A DNA stretch of 64,000 nucleotides from Clarkia xantiana subsp. parviflora (GCA_036873135.1 JAPTYO010000017.1:5766001-5830000); one strand, 5' to 3'. Shown: positions 1 to 12,324, counted from the first letter of the stretch. The notes: generated by a model not told the origin, from the letters alone. Numbers and translations are program-made.

Positions 1-2
1 AC

Positions 3-1780
3 CCATCAAGGGGCATGAAGTTTCATTGGACCCCTGAGGCTGACGCGGCATTCCATGAGGTAAAACAAAATTAACTTTTGTTCCCATATTAGTGCTCCCG
101 GATTTTAAACAGCCGTTTGAACTTCACTGTGATGCCTCCAAGACTTGCATTGGCGCTGTTCTTAGTCAAAATGGGCGCCCTGTGGCTTGTTTTAGCGAGA
201 AGCTTTCTGGTGCTAAACTTCGTTTCAGCACTTCTGATATGGAGTTCTATGCTGTGGTCCAAGCGGTGAAGCATTGGCGTCATTATCTCTTTCAGCAGGA
301 GTTTGTCCTCTATACTGACCATGATTCCCTCAAGCACCTCGGCAGTCAAGATAAGATCTCTCATCGACATGCTTCTTGGCTCTCTTACCTACAACAATTC
401 ACTTTTGTGATCAAACACAAGGCGGGGGTTGCTAATCGTGTGGCTGATGCCCTGAGTCGGCGTCACGGTCTCCTTGTTGATATGCGCCTTCAGGTACCCT
501 ATTTTGAATCATTCGCTGAATTGTATGTTGATGATCCTTTCTTTTCCGACGTGATGGAAAAGGTTCAGGCAGGGGAGCATGCTGACTTTATCATAGAGGA
601 TGGTTTTATCTTTCGCGGCACACAATTATGCATTCCGGATTGCAGCCTTCATGCGAAGATTATCCAAGAGTTACATAACGAAAGTCACGTGGGACGTGAT
701 CGTACTCTCCAGCTTGTTTCTGCCTCTTATTACTGGTCCTCGATGAGGAAGGAAGTAGATAAGTTCGTGGCTCGCTGTCGTATTTGCCAACTAGCGAAAG
801 GGGCCTCGACTAATGCTGGATTATATATTCCGCTACCCATTCCTACACAGCCGTGGTCGGATGTTAGCATGGACTTCGTCCTTGGCCTTCCTCGTACTCA
901 GCGCGGAAATGACTCTATTTACGTCGTGGTCGATCGTTTTTCGAAGATGGCTCATTTCATTTCATGTAAGCGCACGACGGATGCTATAAACGTCGCTCAG
1001 CTGTATTTTCGTGATGCCTATCGTCTGCATGGCCTTCCCGCATCTATTGTTTCAGACAGAGACACTCGTTTTCTGAGCCACTTTTGGAGGAGCTTGTGGC
1101 GCTTGGTCAACACCCAGCTGAACTTTAGTAGTGCTTATCATCCTCAAACTGATGGGCAAACTGAGGTGGTCAATCGCTCTCTCGGTAATTTATTACGCAG
1201 CTTGGTTGGTGACCATGTGAAGTCGTAGGACTTGATGTTGTCACAGGCAGAGTTCGCGCACAATCATGTTGTCAACCGTAGCACGGGCTTCAGCCCCTTT
1301 CAGGTGGTGTATGGCCTCTCCCCCAGGGGTCCCCTTGACTTGCTTACTCTGCCTAGCAAAGTCCGTGCCCATGCGACGGCCGAGGATTTCATTTCACAGC
1401 TTCAGCAGGTCCATCAAACGGCCCATACCCAGCTGACCACCCATACGGCCCAATACAAAGCGCGGGCTGATCTGAAACGACGAACGGTAAAGTTTGAAGT
1501 TGGCGATCTTGTATGGGCTATCCTTACCAAGGATCGCTTTCCTGCTCATGGGTATAGAAAATTGGCGGCAAATAAGATTGGCCCCGTGGAGATTGTGGAG
1601 AAGATAAATCCCAATGCCTACCGCCTTCAACTCCCCGGAGATGTCCACACCTCAGATGTGTTCAACGTGAAGCACCTTATTCCGTTTTCTGGCGACAACC
1701 CTTCCGACGATGAACCGACCTCAGATTCGAGGACGAATCCTGTCTACCCCGGAGGGAATGATGCATACAAAACCGAATAG
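3..1780 (+). pseudogene. Ty3/gypsy pol 3' part (RNase H, integrase, GPY/F-like end), broken
   Basis: This is the 3' part of a Ty3/gypsy polyprotein; the 5' part lies outside the window. The start reads KFHWTPEADAAFHEVK, the usual end of RT. RNase H follows (FELHCDASK, YTDHDSLKHL, VADALSRR). The integrase has an H-H-C-C zinc motif (LHNESHVG to CRICQ) and a D-D-E core seen as MDFVLGLP, VSDRDTRF and GQTEVVNR. The C-terminal region reads GPVEIVEKINPNAYRLQLP then FNVKHLIPF. There are two lesions. One A appears lost in the A-run near 63-71, which shifts frame. A TAG at 1226-1228 sits where TGG (KSWDL) is expected; the frame is open on both sides. No chromodomain is visible at the C-terminus, so the clade is uncertain. 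The last 22 bases overlap the LTR. It encodes RNase H and integrase for retrotransposition, and it is inactive as read. Confidence 0.93.
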
Positions 1781-2169
1781 ATTTTTTTTATCGTGAATAG
1801 TGTTTTTCGGGCGGACGTTCGGATTTTTGCGCGTGAATAGTGTTTTTCGATCATAAACGGTGCTCCGGTTCAAAATTACGGCTATGCCGTGTAATATGTT
1901 GCTCTTTGGCCAAATTCCATCATTTAGGGCTTCAAAATCGCGTTTTAATATTATTTCGGGTCTTTTTTGCAATTTTTAGTTTATTCGGGACTTGTTCGTT
2001 ATTTTCGGTTATTTCGCAGTTTAGGATTTTCTATTTAAGACATTGTTGGACGAATTTGCATTGAGTTTTATTGATAAAATCAGAAAATCGAGGTTTTTTC
2101 CTCAAATCGGCGTCAATTATCGGGTATTCTTAGAATCAACGAATTTGCACTTCCTACCACGCTGCATCA
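1759..2169 (+). repeat. 3' LTR of the first gypsy element (411 bp)
   Basis: The LTR is bounded by a perfect 7-bp inverted repeat, TGATGCA at 1759-1765 and TGCATCA at 2163-2169. The purine run GGAGGGAA lies directly upstream as the polypurine tract. A TATA-like TATTTAAG occurs near 2032. The pol frame runs 22 bases into the LTR. The 5' LTR is outside the window, so the target-site duplication (CGGTG would be its right copy) cannot be checked. Confidence 0.75.
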
Positions 2170-2690
2170 CGGTGGTTTGGAAAAATAAACCAATAAATGA
2201 GGGTAAATTAAGAATAGAACAAATTGACGTGGTTGAATTAGAGTTTAAGATTTTGAGTATTAAGATTTTAAGGCATAAATATTAAGGTTTTAAGGTTAAG
2301 AATTTAATACTTTAATTATTAAGGTATTTAGTTTAAGATTTAAGGTTTTGTGATTTAGAGTTAAAGATTTTAAGGTTTCGAACATTAATGCTTTAATGAT
2401 TAGAATTTAAGGTTTAGGGTATTATGGTTTTAAAGTTTAGAATTTGAGGTATATATGGCATTAAACTTTAAGATTTAAAGTTTAAGGTTTAAGGATTAAG
2501 ATTTTAAGGTTTAGGTATTAAGTTTTAAGGTGTAAGGTATTAATGTTTTAAGATTTAGAATTTAAGATATATGGTATTAAACATTAATGTTTAGAGTTTA
2601 ATGTTCATGGATGAAGCGTTTAGCGTTTAAGGTTTGATGATGAATGATTAAGGTATTAAGCTTTCAATTATGTCGCAATACTAGAGATTT
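2170..2690. repeat. Degenerate TTAAGG/TTTAAGGT-type low-complexity tract
   Basis: The stretch is built from irregular repeats of TTAAGGTTTAAGG-like words with no open frame of note. A similar tract occurs inside the CACTA element near 46855-47010, so this is probably the interior of a related CACTA copy rather than an interstitial telomere. The plant telomere word TTTAGGG is not tandemly present. Confidence 0.6.
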
Positions 2691-3740
2691 GACATCTTCA
2701 CATTGTTTTCCTATGTATAATTGGTATCAATATTTTTTGGAAATTTATTTTTGCGATAACCCGTCATCGTAATTATATATTAAAAAATCCTAACTATAAA
2801 CTCATTATATTTGATAATATGAGATCATTGCAACATATTATGTGTCGTCGCAATTAGTTTTCCCAAAAAAACAACATTACCGTTTTGGTGGGAAAATTGT
2901 ATTGCGAGAAGCATTCACTGCAATTTGATATTATATTTCATCGTAATAAAATCATTATATTGCGAAGACATATGATCATAGCTATAGATTTAGCATCATC
3001 GCAATTGTTTTCATATAGATAATTGTCGCCAAATATTTTGTATGAAAATTATTATTGTGTGAACCGGACGTAGCAATTAGATAGTCAACATCCTAGCAAT
3101 AAAGTAATTCTATTGCAATGAGATGCAGTCATCTTAATAGATTATGTATCTTCGCAATTGGTTTTCCAAAAAAAATTGCTTCAAAAATTTGGCGGGATAT
3201 TACTATTGCGCGAAGCATTCGTCGCTATTAGATATAACATATCACCGCAATAAAATCATTATATTGCGATGACATATGATCATACCTATAGATTTAGCGT
3301 CGTCGCAATTTTTTTCATATCGATAAGTGACACGAAATATTTTGTACGAAAATTGTTATTGCGTGAATCGGTTGTCGCAATTGGATAGTTAACATCATAG
3401 CAATAAACTCATTATATTGCGATGATGTGAAATTATCGTAATAGATTATTTGTCGTCGCAATTGGTGTTCCGAATTTTTTTTGTATTTTTTACGGGAAAT
3501 TACTTTTGCGAAAAGCATTCGTCGCAATTGGATACTAGAAATCCTCGTAATAACCCATTATGTTGCGAGAATACGCGGTCCTCGCAAAAGATTTATCGTC
3601 GTCACAACACTTTATTTATTGCGATAACCCGTCGTCGCGATAGAATATTGTGATGATGTTGTCGTTATGAGTACACAGTATGCGACGAAAGGTGTTAGTC
3701 GTCGCAATAGACACGATCTATAGCGATTGTGCATTGGTCA
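2690..3740. mobile_element. Truncated CACTA-type relic with TCGTCGCAAT subterminal repeats
   Basis: Many copies of GTCGTCGCAAT and TATTGCGA-like words occur in both orientations. The order and wording match the right arm of the complete CACTA element at 44983-47742; for example, 3600-3740 resembles 47565-47705. The terminal TTCTTGTAGTG is not present, so the right end is lost. The gypsy element at the window start appears inserted into this copy. There is no coding sequence. Confidence 0.6.
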
Positions 3741-4159
3741 TTGTGCATAATCACACGTTGTGTACATGTCGACTTCGTTAAAAAGTAACGGAAAAGTGTA
3801 CGCGAGCTAGTCATTTGTTTACTTAGAAACGTGGACTAGCAATTTGTTCGCGGATCCGAAAATGAACTAACATTTCGATAATTAACCATTCATTAAAATG
3901 TCACGTGACGGAAAAAGTGAAGCTAGATTCGAATGTCTACTATTTTCACTTACACTTAGGGGGTGTTTGGATGGATGTAATGTGGTATGTTATCTCACAT
4001 TACGTGTCAGATTACATCAACATTACATTGTTTGGTTTGCCAAACAATGTAATTTGCATTGTAATGTCCATTATAATATGAGATTACGTCCAAACTCTAT
4101 TCAACGTAACGTGATATTACATCCAAAACCGAATGTAATGTGAGATTACTTCCAACATT

Positions 4160-4570
4160 ACAAAGTGTTATTATTTTATTATTATTTATTAAATAGATAA
4201 GACATTTCGTAATATATTTATAATTTATTAAGATAATAATATTGTTATTATTCTTAGTTTATATTATTTTTATATACTTCATAACTCATTATTATAAAAA
4301 ATAATAATGTACATGATGTTCGTATAAAATGAGTAAGTCTTTTTCGTTGCTTTTTTTTTTTTATGAAAACTATCTTATAAAACTATTTATATTGTTTTAA
4401 TTAATAGAATTGTAGTAGTTGTGTGTATTGAGTTTAAATAATGAATCTTTAGAATTCATAAATGACTATAGTATTAACCCACATACATAATTTTTAAGAA
4501 GTTAGTTGTTGTTAAAATATATATTCTTTTAAATCGTATCATATTAACATATAATATATTCTTATATATA
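4160..4570. other. AT-rich non-coding interior, no gene seen
   Basis: Very AT-rich sequence lies between the TGTAATGT-rich palindromes and the LTR of element A. I see no coding frame. It ends in ATATA, the left copy of the target-site duplication of element A. Confidence 0.5.
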
Positions 4571-6061
4571 TGTCAGACCTAAAATCTGGCCTACGACGAT
4601 AACGTTTTAAAAACGTGGATTTTGAAAGAGTCGCCACTAGTTAATTAATGCTAACTAGAATCCTAAATTACCTAAACGAATAGCGAACTAAACACCTAGG
4701 TATAAAATCGGTCAACGATCAGAAATTCGAGTTCGGGGGGTTCTATTACGAATTAGAAATATAATTTTCAACTACGCCATTTCGGTGCTCAATTCACTTA
4801 ATTGGGAATTTTAAAACTTAAATATGTATCACGTCGAATGAATCTGATGATATCAAAATTAAACAAATTTTCATGCGCAAATCATCATTAACGACAAGTC
4901 TAAGCCTAAAAACCTAATAAGTATCCAAAAATCCTAATTAAAATAAAAATACAAATAAAACCAAGACATGCTCAAAATTACGATGTAAATTAATAATTAC
5001 ATGTCCTACACATAAATACATATACATACAATTAAACATGTTATCTAATTATTCTACATTTAAACTATCTAATTAACATGTTATAATTATAACAATAAAT
5101 ATAAATAATAATAATAAAATATAATAATATTAATTAATAAAAAATGAAAAAAAAACAGCAGGCACCGGCGTGAAAAATACCTGCAGGGACGGCAACAGAC
5201 GGTGGGACGAGCTCCGGCGCGGCAGCAGCTCAGGCGTGTCGGAACTCCGGTAGACCAGCAGGGACGGACGACGGCAGACCTGGTAGTCGAGGGGAAAGGA
5301 GGAGCGGACGGGATGGTCGGAGTCGGATTCGAGATCTGGCTCCCGTCGGAACTGGGCTGAGGGCAGCGGACGTGGCTCCGGTAGTCACGGTGAGGCCGAG
5401 ATCTGGACGGAGCACCGGGCTGGACAGGGAGGCCGGCGTCGATGAGCAGGGGCGGCCGGTGGTGAGGCGACGCAGAGTCGGAGTGGACGGCGGTGGCCCG
5501 ACGAGGCCGTGGCGAGCGAGGGCGCGGCGGGGCTGGCTGGCCGGAGGTGACCATAGGGAGGAGCTGTAGCAGACGAAAAAAAAAAAAAAATTGGGCACTA
5601 GAAGACAAAAATCGCACAGAACCCGAAAATAATGTATTATTGCTTCTTTTTGGTGTTTTTCTGTGTCCTTTACAATGTAAACCTAGACCCCTATTTATAC
5701 TAAAAACCTAGTCTAGATTACAAATAAAATTTAAATAAAAAATGCTAACAGATAATTATTCTAGAGAATATTCCTAAGGATATATATCTTTACAGATAAT
5801 TAATTTTTGAATAAAAAAATAATATCTGGAGATAAATATCTTACAGATAATTTTCTAAAAATAAAAAAAACTAATTATTATATATATTTTTTTAAATATT
5901 CCGAAAATATTATATATATTCGAAATAATTTAAAATATATTTTATAATAATTTCCCTAATGTGCCCTTGAGCATTTTTGGAGACTTTGTGGCTTGACGCG
6001 TCTGGAATTTGACGTATCATGTATAACGTCGTTACGTCCGGGTCAAAATCGAGTGTTTACA
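4571..6061 (-). repeat. 3' LTR of element A (1491 bp)
   Basis: On the minus strand it starts TGTAAACACTCG and ends GGTCTGACA. A TATAAATA box lies on the minus strand at about 5692-5699. A GC-rich block at about 5155-5575 sits downstream of it in the direction of transcription. Long open frames in that block (5087-5617) are not conserved in length in the other LTR and are read here as non-coding. Confidence 0.9.
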
Positions 6062-6077
6062 GTTTGCCCCTCTTTGG
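6062..6077 (-). other. Polypurine tract of element A
   Basis: On the minus strand it reads CCAAAGAGGGGCAAAC, immediately before the TGTAAACA start of the 3' LTR. Its wording differs from the CTTGACTCGGGGG-type tracts of B, C, D and E. Confidence 0.7.
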
Positions 6078-6375
6078 ACGGACTCCCGTAGAACGTGTTC
6101 GAAGGGGTTTGTCCAAAGACGAAGACACACTGATTTTGACCAGAAAGTATATTCTCTTCCAATTCTTCAAAGTCTTCAAGGTGGCTCATATGCTTATTCT
6201 GGTGTAGAAAGATAAAACTTCTGTCGGCGGGACGCCTGTTGGCGGTGCCTCCATTAGCGATGCAGAAAGTAAAGTCTCCAGTGGCGGTGCGGAAAAGTAA
6301 AGCCTCGGTCGCCGGTGCCCCTGTTGACGGTGCCTCCGTTGGCGGTGCAGAAAGCAAAGACCTCGATCGACGATA

Positions 6376-7100
6376 CCTCCAGTGGTGTGCGACAAGGAAA
6401 AGCCTCCAGTGGCGGTGCGGAAAGTAAAGCCTCCAGTGGCATACGGGAAAGTAAAGCCTCCAGTGGCGTGCGGGAAAGTAAAGCCTCCAGTGGCGTGCAT
6501 AAAAGTAAAGCCTCCAGTGGCGTGCGAGAAAGTAAAGCCTCCAGTGGCGTGCGGGAAAGTAAAGCCTCCAGTGGCGTGCAGAAAAGTAAAGCCTCTAGTG
6601 GCGTGCAGAAAAGTAAAGCCTCTAGTGGCGTGCGGGAAAGTAAAGCCTCCAGTGGCGTGAAGAAAGTAAAGCCTCCAGTGGCGTGCGGAAAAGTAAAGCC
6701 TCCAGTGGCGTGCGGAAAAGTAAAGCCTCCAGTGGCGTGCGGAAAATTAAAGCCTCCAGTGGCGTGCGGAAAAGTAAAGCCTCCAGTGGCGTGCAGAAAA
6801 TAAAAACCTCGATCGACGATGCCTCCAGTGGCGTGCGACAAGGAAAATGCCTCCAGTGGCGTACAGTAAAGTAAAAACCTCGATCGACGATGCCTCCAGT
6901 GGCGTGCGACGGGGAAAAGACTCTAGTGGCGGTGCAGAAAGTAAAGCCTCCTATGTCTGAGAAATGCCTCTAGTGGCGTCCGATGGAGAAGAGTCTCTAT
7001 TGGCGTGTGTCGGAGAAATGCCTCTAGTGGCGTCCATTTGGAGAAGAGCCTCTAGTGGCGTCCGTCGGAGTAGAGCCTCTAGTGGCATATGTCTGTTGGA
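6376..7100. repeat. Tandem array, unit about 27 bp (CCTCCAGTGGCGTGCGG type)
   Basis: About 16 regular copies of a roughly 27-bp unit containing CCTCCAGTGGCGTGC and GGAAAGTAAAG fill 6376-6810. More irregular copies run to about 7100. Because the unit is divisible by three, every frame gives a long repetitive open frame; these are not genes. The array lies between the element interior and the 3' LTR of A. Confidence 0.9.
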
Positions 7101-7429
7101 TAAGGGCCTCGAGTGGCTTGACGACTTGAATGCATGTCCCTAATTTTTGCCTAATCTGCGCATGACGCGACAGCTTAGCGGGATCTTTTTTTTTTTTAAT
7201 CTCTCATATTCTCTCATTTTGCCACGGTTAGAATTTTAGCCTGTGCCCCTCGGTTTTCCTAATTTTTGCATGGATTGCCCCTTGGGGTTTTCATTCCATC
7301 GGGATTTTATTTTCTCTCCTTTTGCCATGATTGCAATTTCTGAATTTGCTATCATGCCCCTTATTTCCTAATTTTTCCTAGGCTTCCCTTTCGGGTTTTC
7401 AACCTAACGAAAGCACTCTTTTTTTTTGG

Positions 7430-8715
7430 TAGCCGATTAAACGGTGGCTGTGACCCGTACTTTATTTCCTGTCTCGATGCGAGAGTATTTGTAGCCATTT
7501 GGAGGGTGGCTGTGACCCGTACTTTATTTCCTGTCTCGATGCGAGAGTATTTGTAGCCATTTGGAGGGTGGCTGTGACCCTTTCCTCACCGTCTTCAATG
7601 TCGTGAGAGCTCTTTTGATTTGTAGCCATTTGGAGGCTGGCCGTGGCCCTTTCATTTATTTCCATTTTCGATGTTCCTGGAGTGCTCTTTCGATTTGTAG
7701 CCGTTTTAAGGGTGGCTGTGGCCCTTTCAAATGATTTCCCGGTCTCACAAGATTCACGAGAATACTCTTTATATGTAGCCATTTTGAGGGTGGCTATGAC
7801 CCTTTCAACAATCTCCCATCCTTTCAGGATTCGAGGAACACTCTTTGTAGGTAGCCATTTTAGGGGTGGCTGTGGCCCTTTCACTCCTTTCCCGCCTACA
7901 ATGTTGCGAGAGTGCTCTATATCTGTAGCCGTTTGAAGGGTGGTTGTGGCAATTTATTTTGTAGTCGTTTTAGGGACGACTGTGGCCCTTTTTATTTTCC
8001 CGCCCTTACACGATTCGCGGGGTCACTCTTTTATCTGTAGCCGTTTGGAGGGTGGCTGTGGCCCTTTATTTTGTATTCGTTTTAGGGACGACTGTGGCCC
8101 TTTTTTATTTTCCCGCCCTTATAAGATTCGCGGGGTCACTCTTTTATCTGTAGCCGTTTGGAAGGTGGCTATGGCCCTTTATTTTGTAGTCGTTTTAGGG
8201 ACGACTGTGGCCCTTTTTATTTTCCCGCCCTCACAGGATTCGCGGGGTCACTCTTTTATCTTTAGCCGTTTGGAGGGTGGCTGTGGCCCTTTCACTTATT
8301 CTTCGCTTTTGATGTTGCGGGAGCGCTCTTTATCTGTAACCATTTGAAGGGTGGTTGTGGCCCTTTATTTTGTAGTCGTTTTAGGGACGATTGTGGCCCT
8401 TTTTTATTTTCCCGCCCTTTCAAGATTCGCGGGGTCACTCTTTTATCTTTAGCCATTTGGAGGGTGGCTGTGGCCCTTTCACCTATTCTCCGCTTTTGAT
8501 GTTTCGGGAGCGCTCTTTATCTGTAACATTTTGAAGGGTGGTTGTGGCCCTTTATTTTTATAGTCATTTTAGGGATGACTGTGACCCTTTTATTTGTAGT
8601 TGATTTAGGAACAACTGTGACCCTTTTATTGCTTCATTGCTCTCACAAGATTTGTACGAATGCTTTCTTTATTTTTTTGTAGCCGATTAAAGGGCGGCTG
8701 TGGCCCCTAATGGAA
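7430..8715. repeat. Tandem array of TGTAGCCGTTTGGAGGGTGG units with higher-order structure
   Basis: The core TGTAGCC(G/A)TTT.GAGGGTGGCTGTGGCCC recurs about every 75-85 bp. In 7960-8560 it alternates with a diverged version (TAGTCGTTTTAGGGACGACTG), which gives a higher-order unit of about 110-125 bp. The array lies in the same 3' untranslated part of A as the previous array. No coding capacity is credited. Confidence 0.88.
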
Positions 8716-10089
8716 TTTTTTTTTGGCTTCTTTTTTCATCTCACCTTTTGCCATGACTGCCCCTGCGGGTTTTCAATCATGCCCCTCTCCCTGACTTTTG
8801 CCTAGGTTTTCAAACTAGCGGGAATTTATTTTTTTCTCTCTTTTTTCTTTTTTCTTTTTTCAAATGGAAAGAAAATCTACAGAAACTAATCAACAAAAAC
8901 TATATTACATGCCCCTAATAGCAGATTAAACCTTTTAATTTCTCAGAACTTCTCCGGAGGAAAACTTGTCAAATAAGTTGATTATGTCGATGTCTTGAAT
9001 GGAGGATCCTTTCAATGGATGGACGACATCGACAATAATTTCTTCTTCTTCTTCTTCCTCTCAAATGCTCTTTCATTAGCACAGCCGATCTTCATGGAAT
9101 CTCGATCTTTTTTTATAGGAAGATCTCTGGATGTCTTCTATCTTCAACCATGCTTGATCTTAACAGGAATGCCCCACGGCTACATCTGACTGGTTCATAA
9201 TTCGTTGCATGCTGGACGGATTTCCTGATTAACGAACACACATGGATGGTGTTGAGTTTGGCACAACAGTCCGCAAATGGTAAACTTAGGCATAGATATC
9301 GTCTGAGGTATCTGGGATAAATTCGATAGCTGGCATACGAATGGTCGGCGAGCGAAGGCCGTACACGGGATGTGCTCTTCAGGAGTTTTGATTTGGATGA
9401 TTATCCAAGCTGCACAATGAATAAGGAAAAACTCAAATTTCGGGGATAAAAATGATCACAACTTCTCTTACCTGGGAGTTGGATTTTTCAGTGGGCAATG
9501 TGCTCGATATGCGACTGGACCTGCTGCATGTCCTGATTCTCCTGCATGTCCTGATTCTCCTGCTCCACAACTTGTATATGTACATCTGCTGAAAAGTACA
9601 TGCCCTTGGTGGCAAACTGACAATTTCAGAACTTTTTTCGGAAAAGGATTCGGTTGATCGAGTCAAGCTACATTGAATCTTCACGGGATTCTCGATGATC
9701 TCTTGAAATTTTCTCATCTCCTGACATGTCCGATCTCAATGGGAGATGCCCCATGGTTACCGTTGAATGGTTTAAACCCGGCCACATAATGGTTGTATAC
9801 CTCGTCTTGGAAGGCGTATGAATTTCACACATGGTAGGTGAAATTTTTCATAGAAACTCTTCGAAGCGCTCACGTTTCTCACGGTTGCGGCATTGGTTGA
9901 AGTGGTCATCCGACCTGCAAAAGAGTAGGGACACTCAAATCTCAAGGAAAAAATTAAGTACAGTTTAACGGACCTCAGCGTTAGATATCTCGAGTGTGCA
10001 ATTTGCTCCTTGTGCAACTAGATGACTACATGTTCTTTTTTGTTGCCTCATTTAGCCGGCATAACTTATGTGTACATGATACCTTAACC
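8716..10089 (-). other. Element A interior with exon-like pieces, no recognised product
   Basis: Read on the minus strand, the segment has plausible splice signals: an acceptor ending TTTTGCAG near 9925, a donor CCCAG/GTAAGAG near 9470, and an acceptor TTGTGCAG near 9412. One piece encodes a Q/E-rich direct repeat (QENQDMQENQDMQQVQ, about 9500-9560), which is coiled-coil-like. No gag, protease, RT or integrase motif is seen. It may be a captured or highly decayed gene; the function is unknown. Confidence 0.3.
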
Positions 10090-10094
10090 AAGGG

Positions 10095-10892
10095 TGTTGC
10101 GTCCTGAATGAACTGGGTCGTGGGGACGCGTCTGTTTGTATGGTTGAGCGGGTTTTCGGGCTGTAACCCTTCGTCTGAAAGAGGTTTGTGCCACTGACGA
10201 GTGTTCGATTGAGTCTCGGAAAGTCTGTGTCCCAAAAGGGCGGTTGTGTCTCAGGAAGCGTCTGAGTCTCAAAAGGCGGTGGTTTGTGCACAAGTTCGGA
10301 CGTCTGGGGCGCCGATTCCTGCTCAAAGGGCCGATGCTAGCACGGAGAGGGGGGGTGGTGCTAGCGGAGCCCTCTCCGAAGCTTAAGTCACTATCGGGCT
10401 AAAAGGGTAATTCTAGAGAGAGAAAATATTTCTAGAGAGAAGTCAGAGCTCAAAATACCAAAGTTGGGCAAATGAGAGGATGTGTGAAAATGGGTGGCCA
10501 AGGCCTACTATTTATAGGCTTCCTTGGGACCGGACCCGGTTTTAAAGCGGTTTGATGACGGTTCAAAAGCAAGCGGTAACCGTCATCCATATTGGCAATG
10601 CGCGAAATCCACTTCTCTACACGTAACGGTAATCGCGAAAACGGTAATCGCACAATACCCGTAATGCAATCCGGACCTCGTCAAATTTGGGCAATTCGGC
10701 GAGGTCCGGATTGCAAGCAACCCGGACGTCCGGGTTGCAATGCAATCCGGAGGTTCGGTCCGGACGCACGTAAATACGCATCCGGACCGTTTTGACCCTC
10801 AGGGAGACGTTTTTCGAGTTGTGATGTGATTTTCGGCGTGTTTACGAGGCCCGAAACATAAATACGAACCTGAATTGGACACATATCCATCA
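10095..10892 (-). repeat. 3' LTR of element B (798 bp)
   Basis: On the minus strand it starts TGATGGATATGTG and ends GGACGCAACA. TATAAATA lies on the minus strand near 10509-10516. A cluster of inverted words around CAATCCGGAC at 10665-10760 differs in arrangement from the other LTR. Confidence 0.92.
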
Positions 10893-10909
10893 CTAGCCCC
10901 TGAGTCAAG
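10893..10909 (-). other. Polypurine tract of element B
   Basis: On minus, CTTGACTCAGGGGCTAG lies directly before the 3' LTR. The same wording recurs in C, D and E. Confidence 0.7.
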
Positions 10910-12324
10910 TAACGGTTTAAAACCTTTCTTGACTCTATTTTTAAGTTAGGATACGCGTCCAATTTGAGCTTGACGCTAACCTTCCGGTTTTGGTCGTTGG
11001 TTGGACGTAGAAGTCTTGATTTCGTCCGTCCTTTGATTTTCCGACCGAATGATTTTATTTCCTGTCATCACGGTTAGTGCAATAGAGAATGCGCGTATAT
11101 AACGCGCAAGTATGGTTACCGTTAGGGATATAAGCAATTAGTAATACGTCATGCGAACATGCTTTTATCAACATGTATGTACAAGTAACGGTCATGGCAA
11201 GAACGTAATCATGCGCCATAAGAAATATAAACCGCGTACTTCTAAAACAACTTAGCGATTATCAAATCATGAATCATGCGATATGAAAACATACGTGTAG
11301 AATGACGGGTTTGATACGTGCAATACCAAAATGATCATGTACATAGGGATAGATATTTAGAAGAGAGGGTGGAGTATACCGTAAGTACTTAGGCGTGAGT
11401 GTAGATGAATTACTCATTTAATCCTTATCACCAAGGAATCTTTTGGGATATGTAATTACACAAATCCCTAATCATTCTTCCAGCTCTTTGAGAATTCATT
11501 ATTCCTTCTTCTTTGCAGGTAATTCCTTCATCATTTCTAGGAATCATTTGTGTGTTCATAGTTTTTTCACCGTCGTAAACCTTAGGTGCATCCCGAAAGT
11601 TTCGTGTTTGATTCTTGACTTGTTTTCAGAAATTGACACCACCAATCGACTCAGATTGCCACGAGGATTCCAGCGCCGCCTTCGGAATCACCAGGAGACG
11701 TCGGACGCGCCCTCACGCGCCGCCGCGTGAGTTTCGCCTTGCCGGCGCGTGTAACACACGCTCCGCCTGCCCGGGCTCCGTTCGTCGCGGTCCTTACCTT
11801 TCTGAAATCGTCTCGACGAGGGGAGTCCATTGTGATACTTTTCGTCACATTTTGAGGTAATTTGGATACTCGATTTTACAGGACAACTTTGACTTGATTT
11901 CGAATGTCGCCGTATTGTTGTTCGTTTGAGCTATTTGTCGTTGTTGTCGTATGGAACTGCTTATTGGTGCTTGTATGTCGAATAATTGCTGATTGTTTGC
12001 GCTATTATCGTCGTTAGTTCATGCCTTAGACGATTTTTCACTTCCGTGGATAGTTGAGGTAGAATTCCCCGATTGGACATGTTGCCCCCGTGTCTTTGTG
12101 TAGAGGCTTTTTGGTCGGTATGCGTAGTTTTTTCCCTTGGCGGGTTTTGTTGGTTGACGGGGATTGCCAAACGACTTTAGGAGTAATCGTTTTTGTTTTG
12201 ACGCCTTAGAAAAATATTTTCCTAAGTGTTGCCGCGTTTGATCATCGCGGTTCGTCGCGTTAGTCCCACCGTTTGCATGATAGCCTCTTAAGACATTAGT
12301 CCCTTTTACTGCATGTGCCAACTT
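10910..12324. other. Element B 3' region, possible 5' exon of the antisense gene
   Basis: This lies between the purine tract and the TTGAC array. A GC-rich stretch at 11640-11860 follows an acceptor-like TTGTTTTCAG (about 11630) and is open on plus in more than one frame up to about 11855. It could be an exon of the antisense gene or a chance open frame; no domain is recognised. The rest is non-coding. Confidence 0.3.

Noticed and set aside
1232..1780. Chromodomain at the end of the first gypsy pol
   Set aside because: The C-terminus ends soon after FNVKHLIPF without the aromatic-cage pattern, so chromovirus membership is not claimed.
2250..2660. Possible interstitial telomere
   Set aside because: The words are irregular TTAAGG and TTTAAGGT, not tandem TTTAGGG, and recur inside a CACTA element.
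5087..5617. 176-codon minus-strand frame in the LTR of A
   Set aside because: It is a proline/arginine-rich translation of a GC-rich LTR block. The other LTR has the frame shortened and altered, and no domain is visible.
6254..6874. Long overlapping frames on both strands with repeats such as KPPVACGKV
   Set aside because: They are produced by a 27-bp tandem repeat divisible by three. No start context or domain supports a protein.
6376..7100. CRISPR-like regular repeats
   Set aside because: The units are contiguous tandem copies without unique spacers, in a plant retrotransposon.
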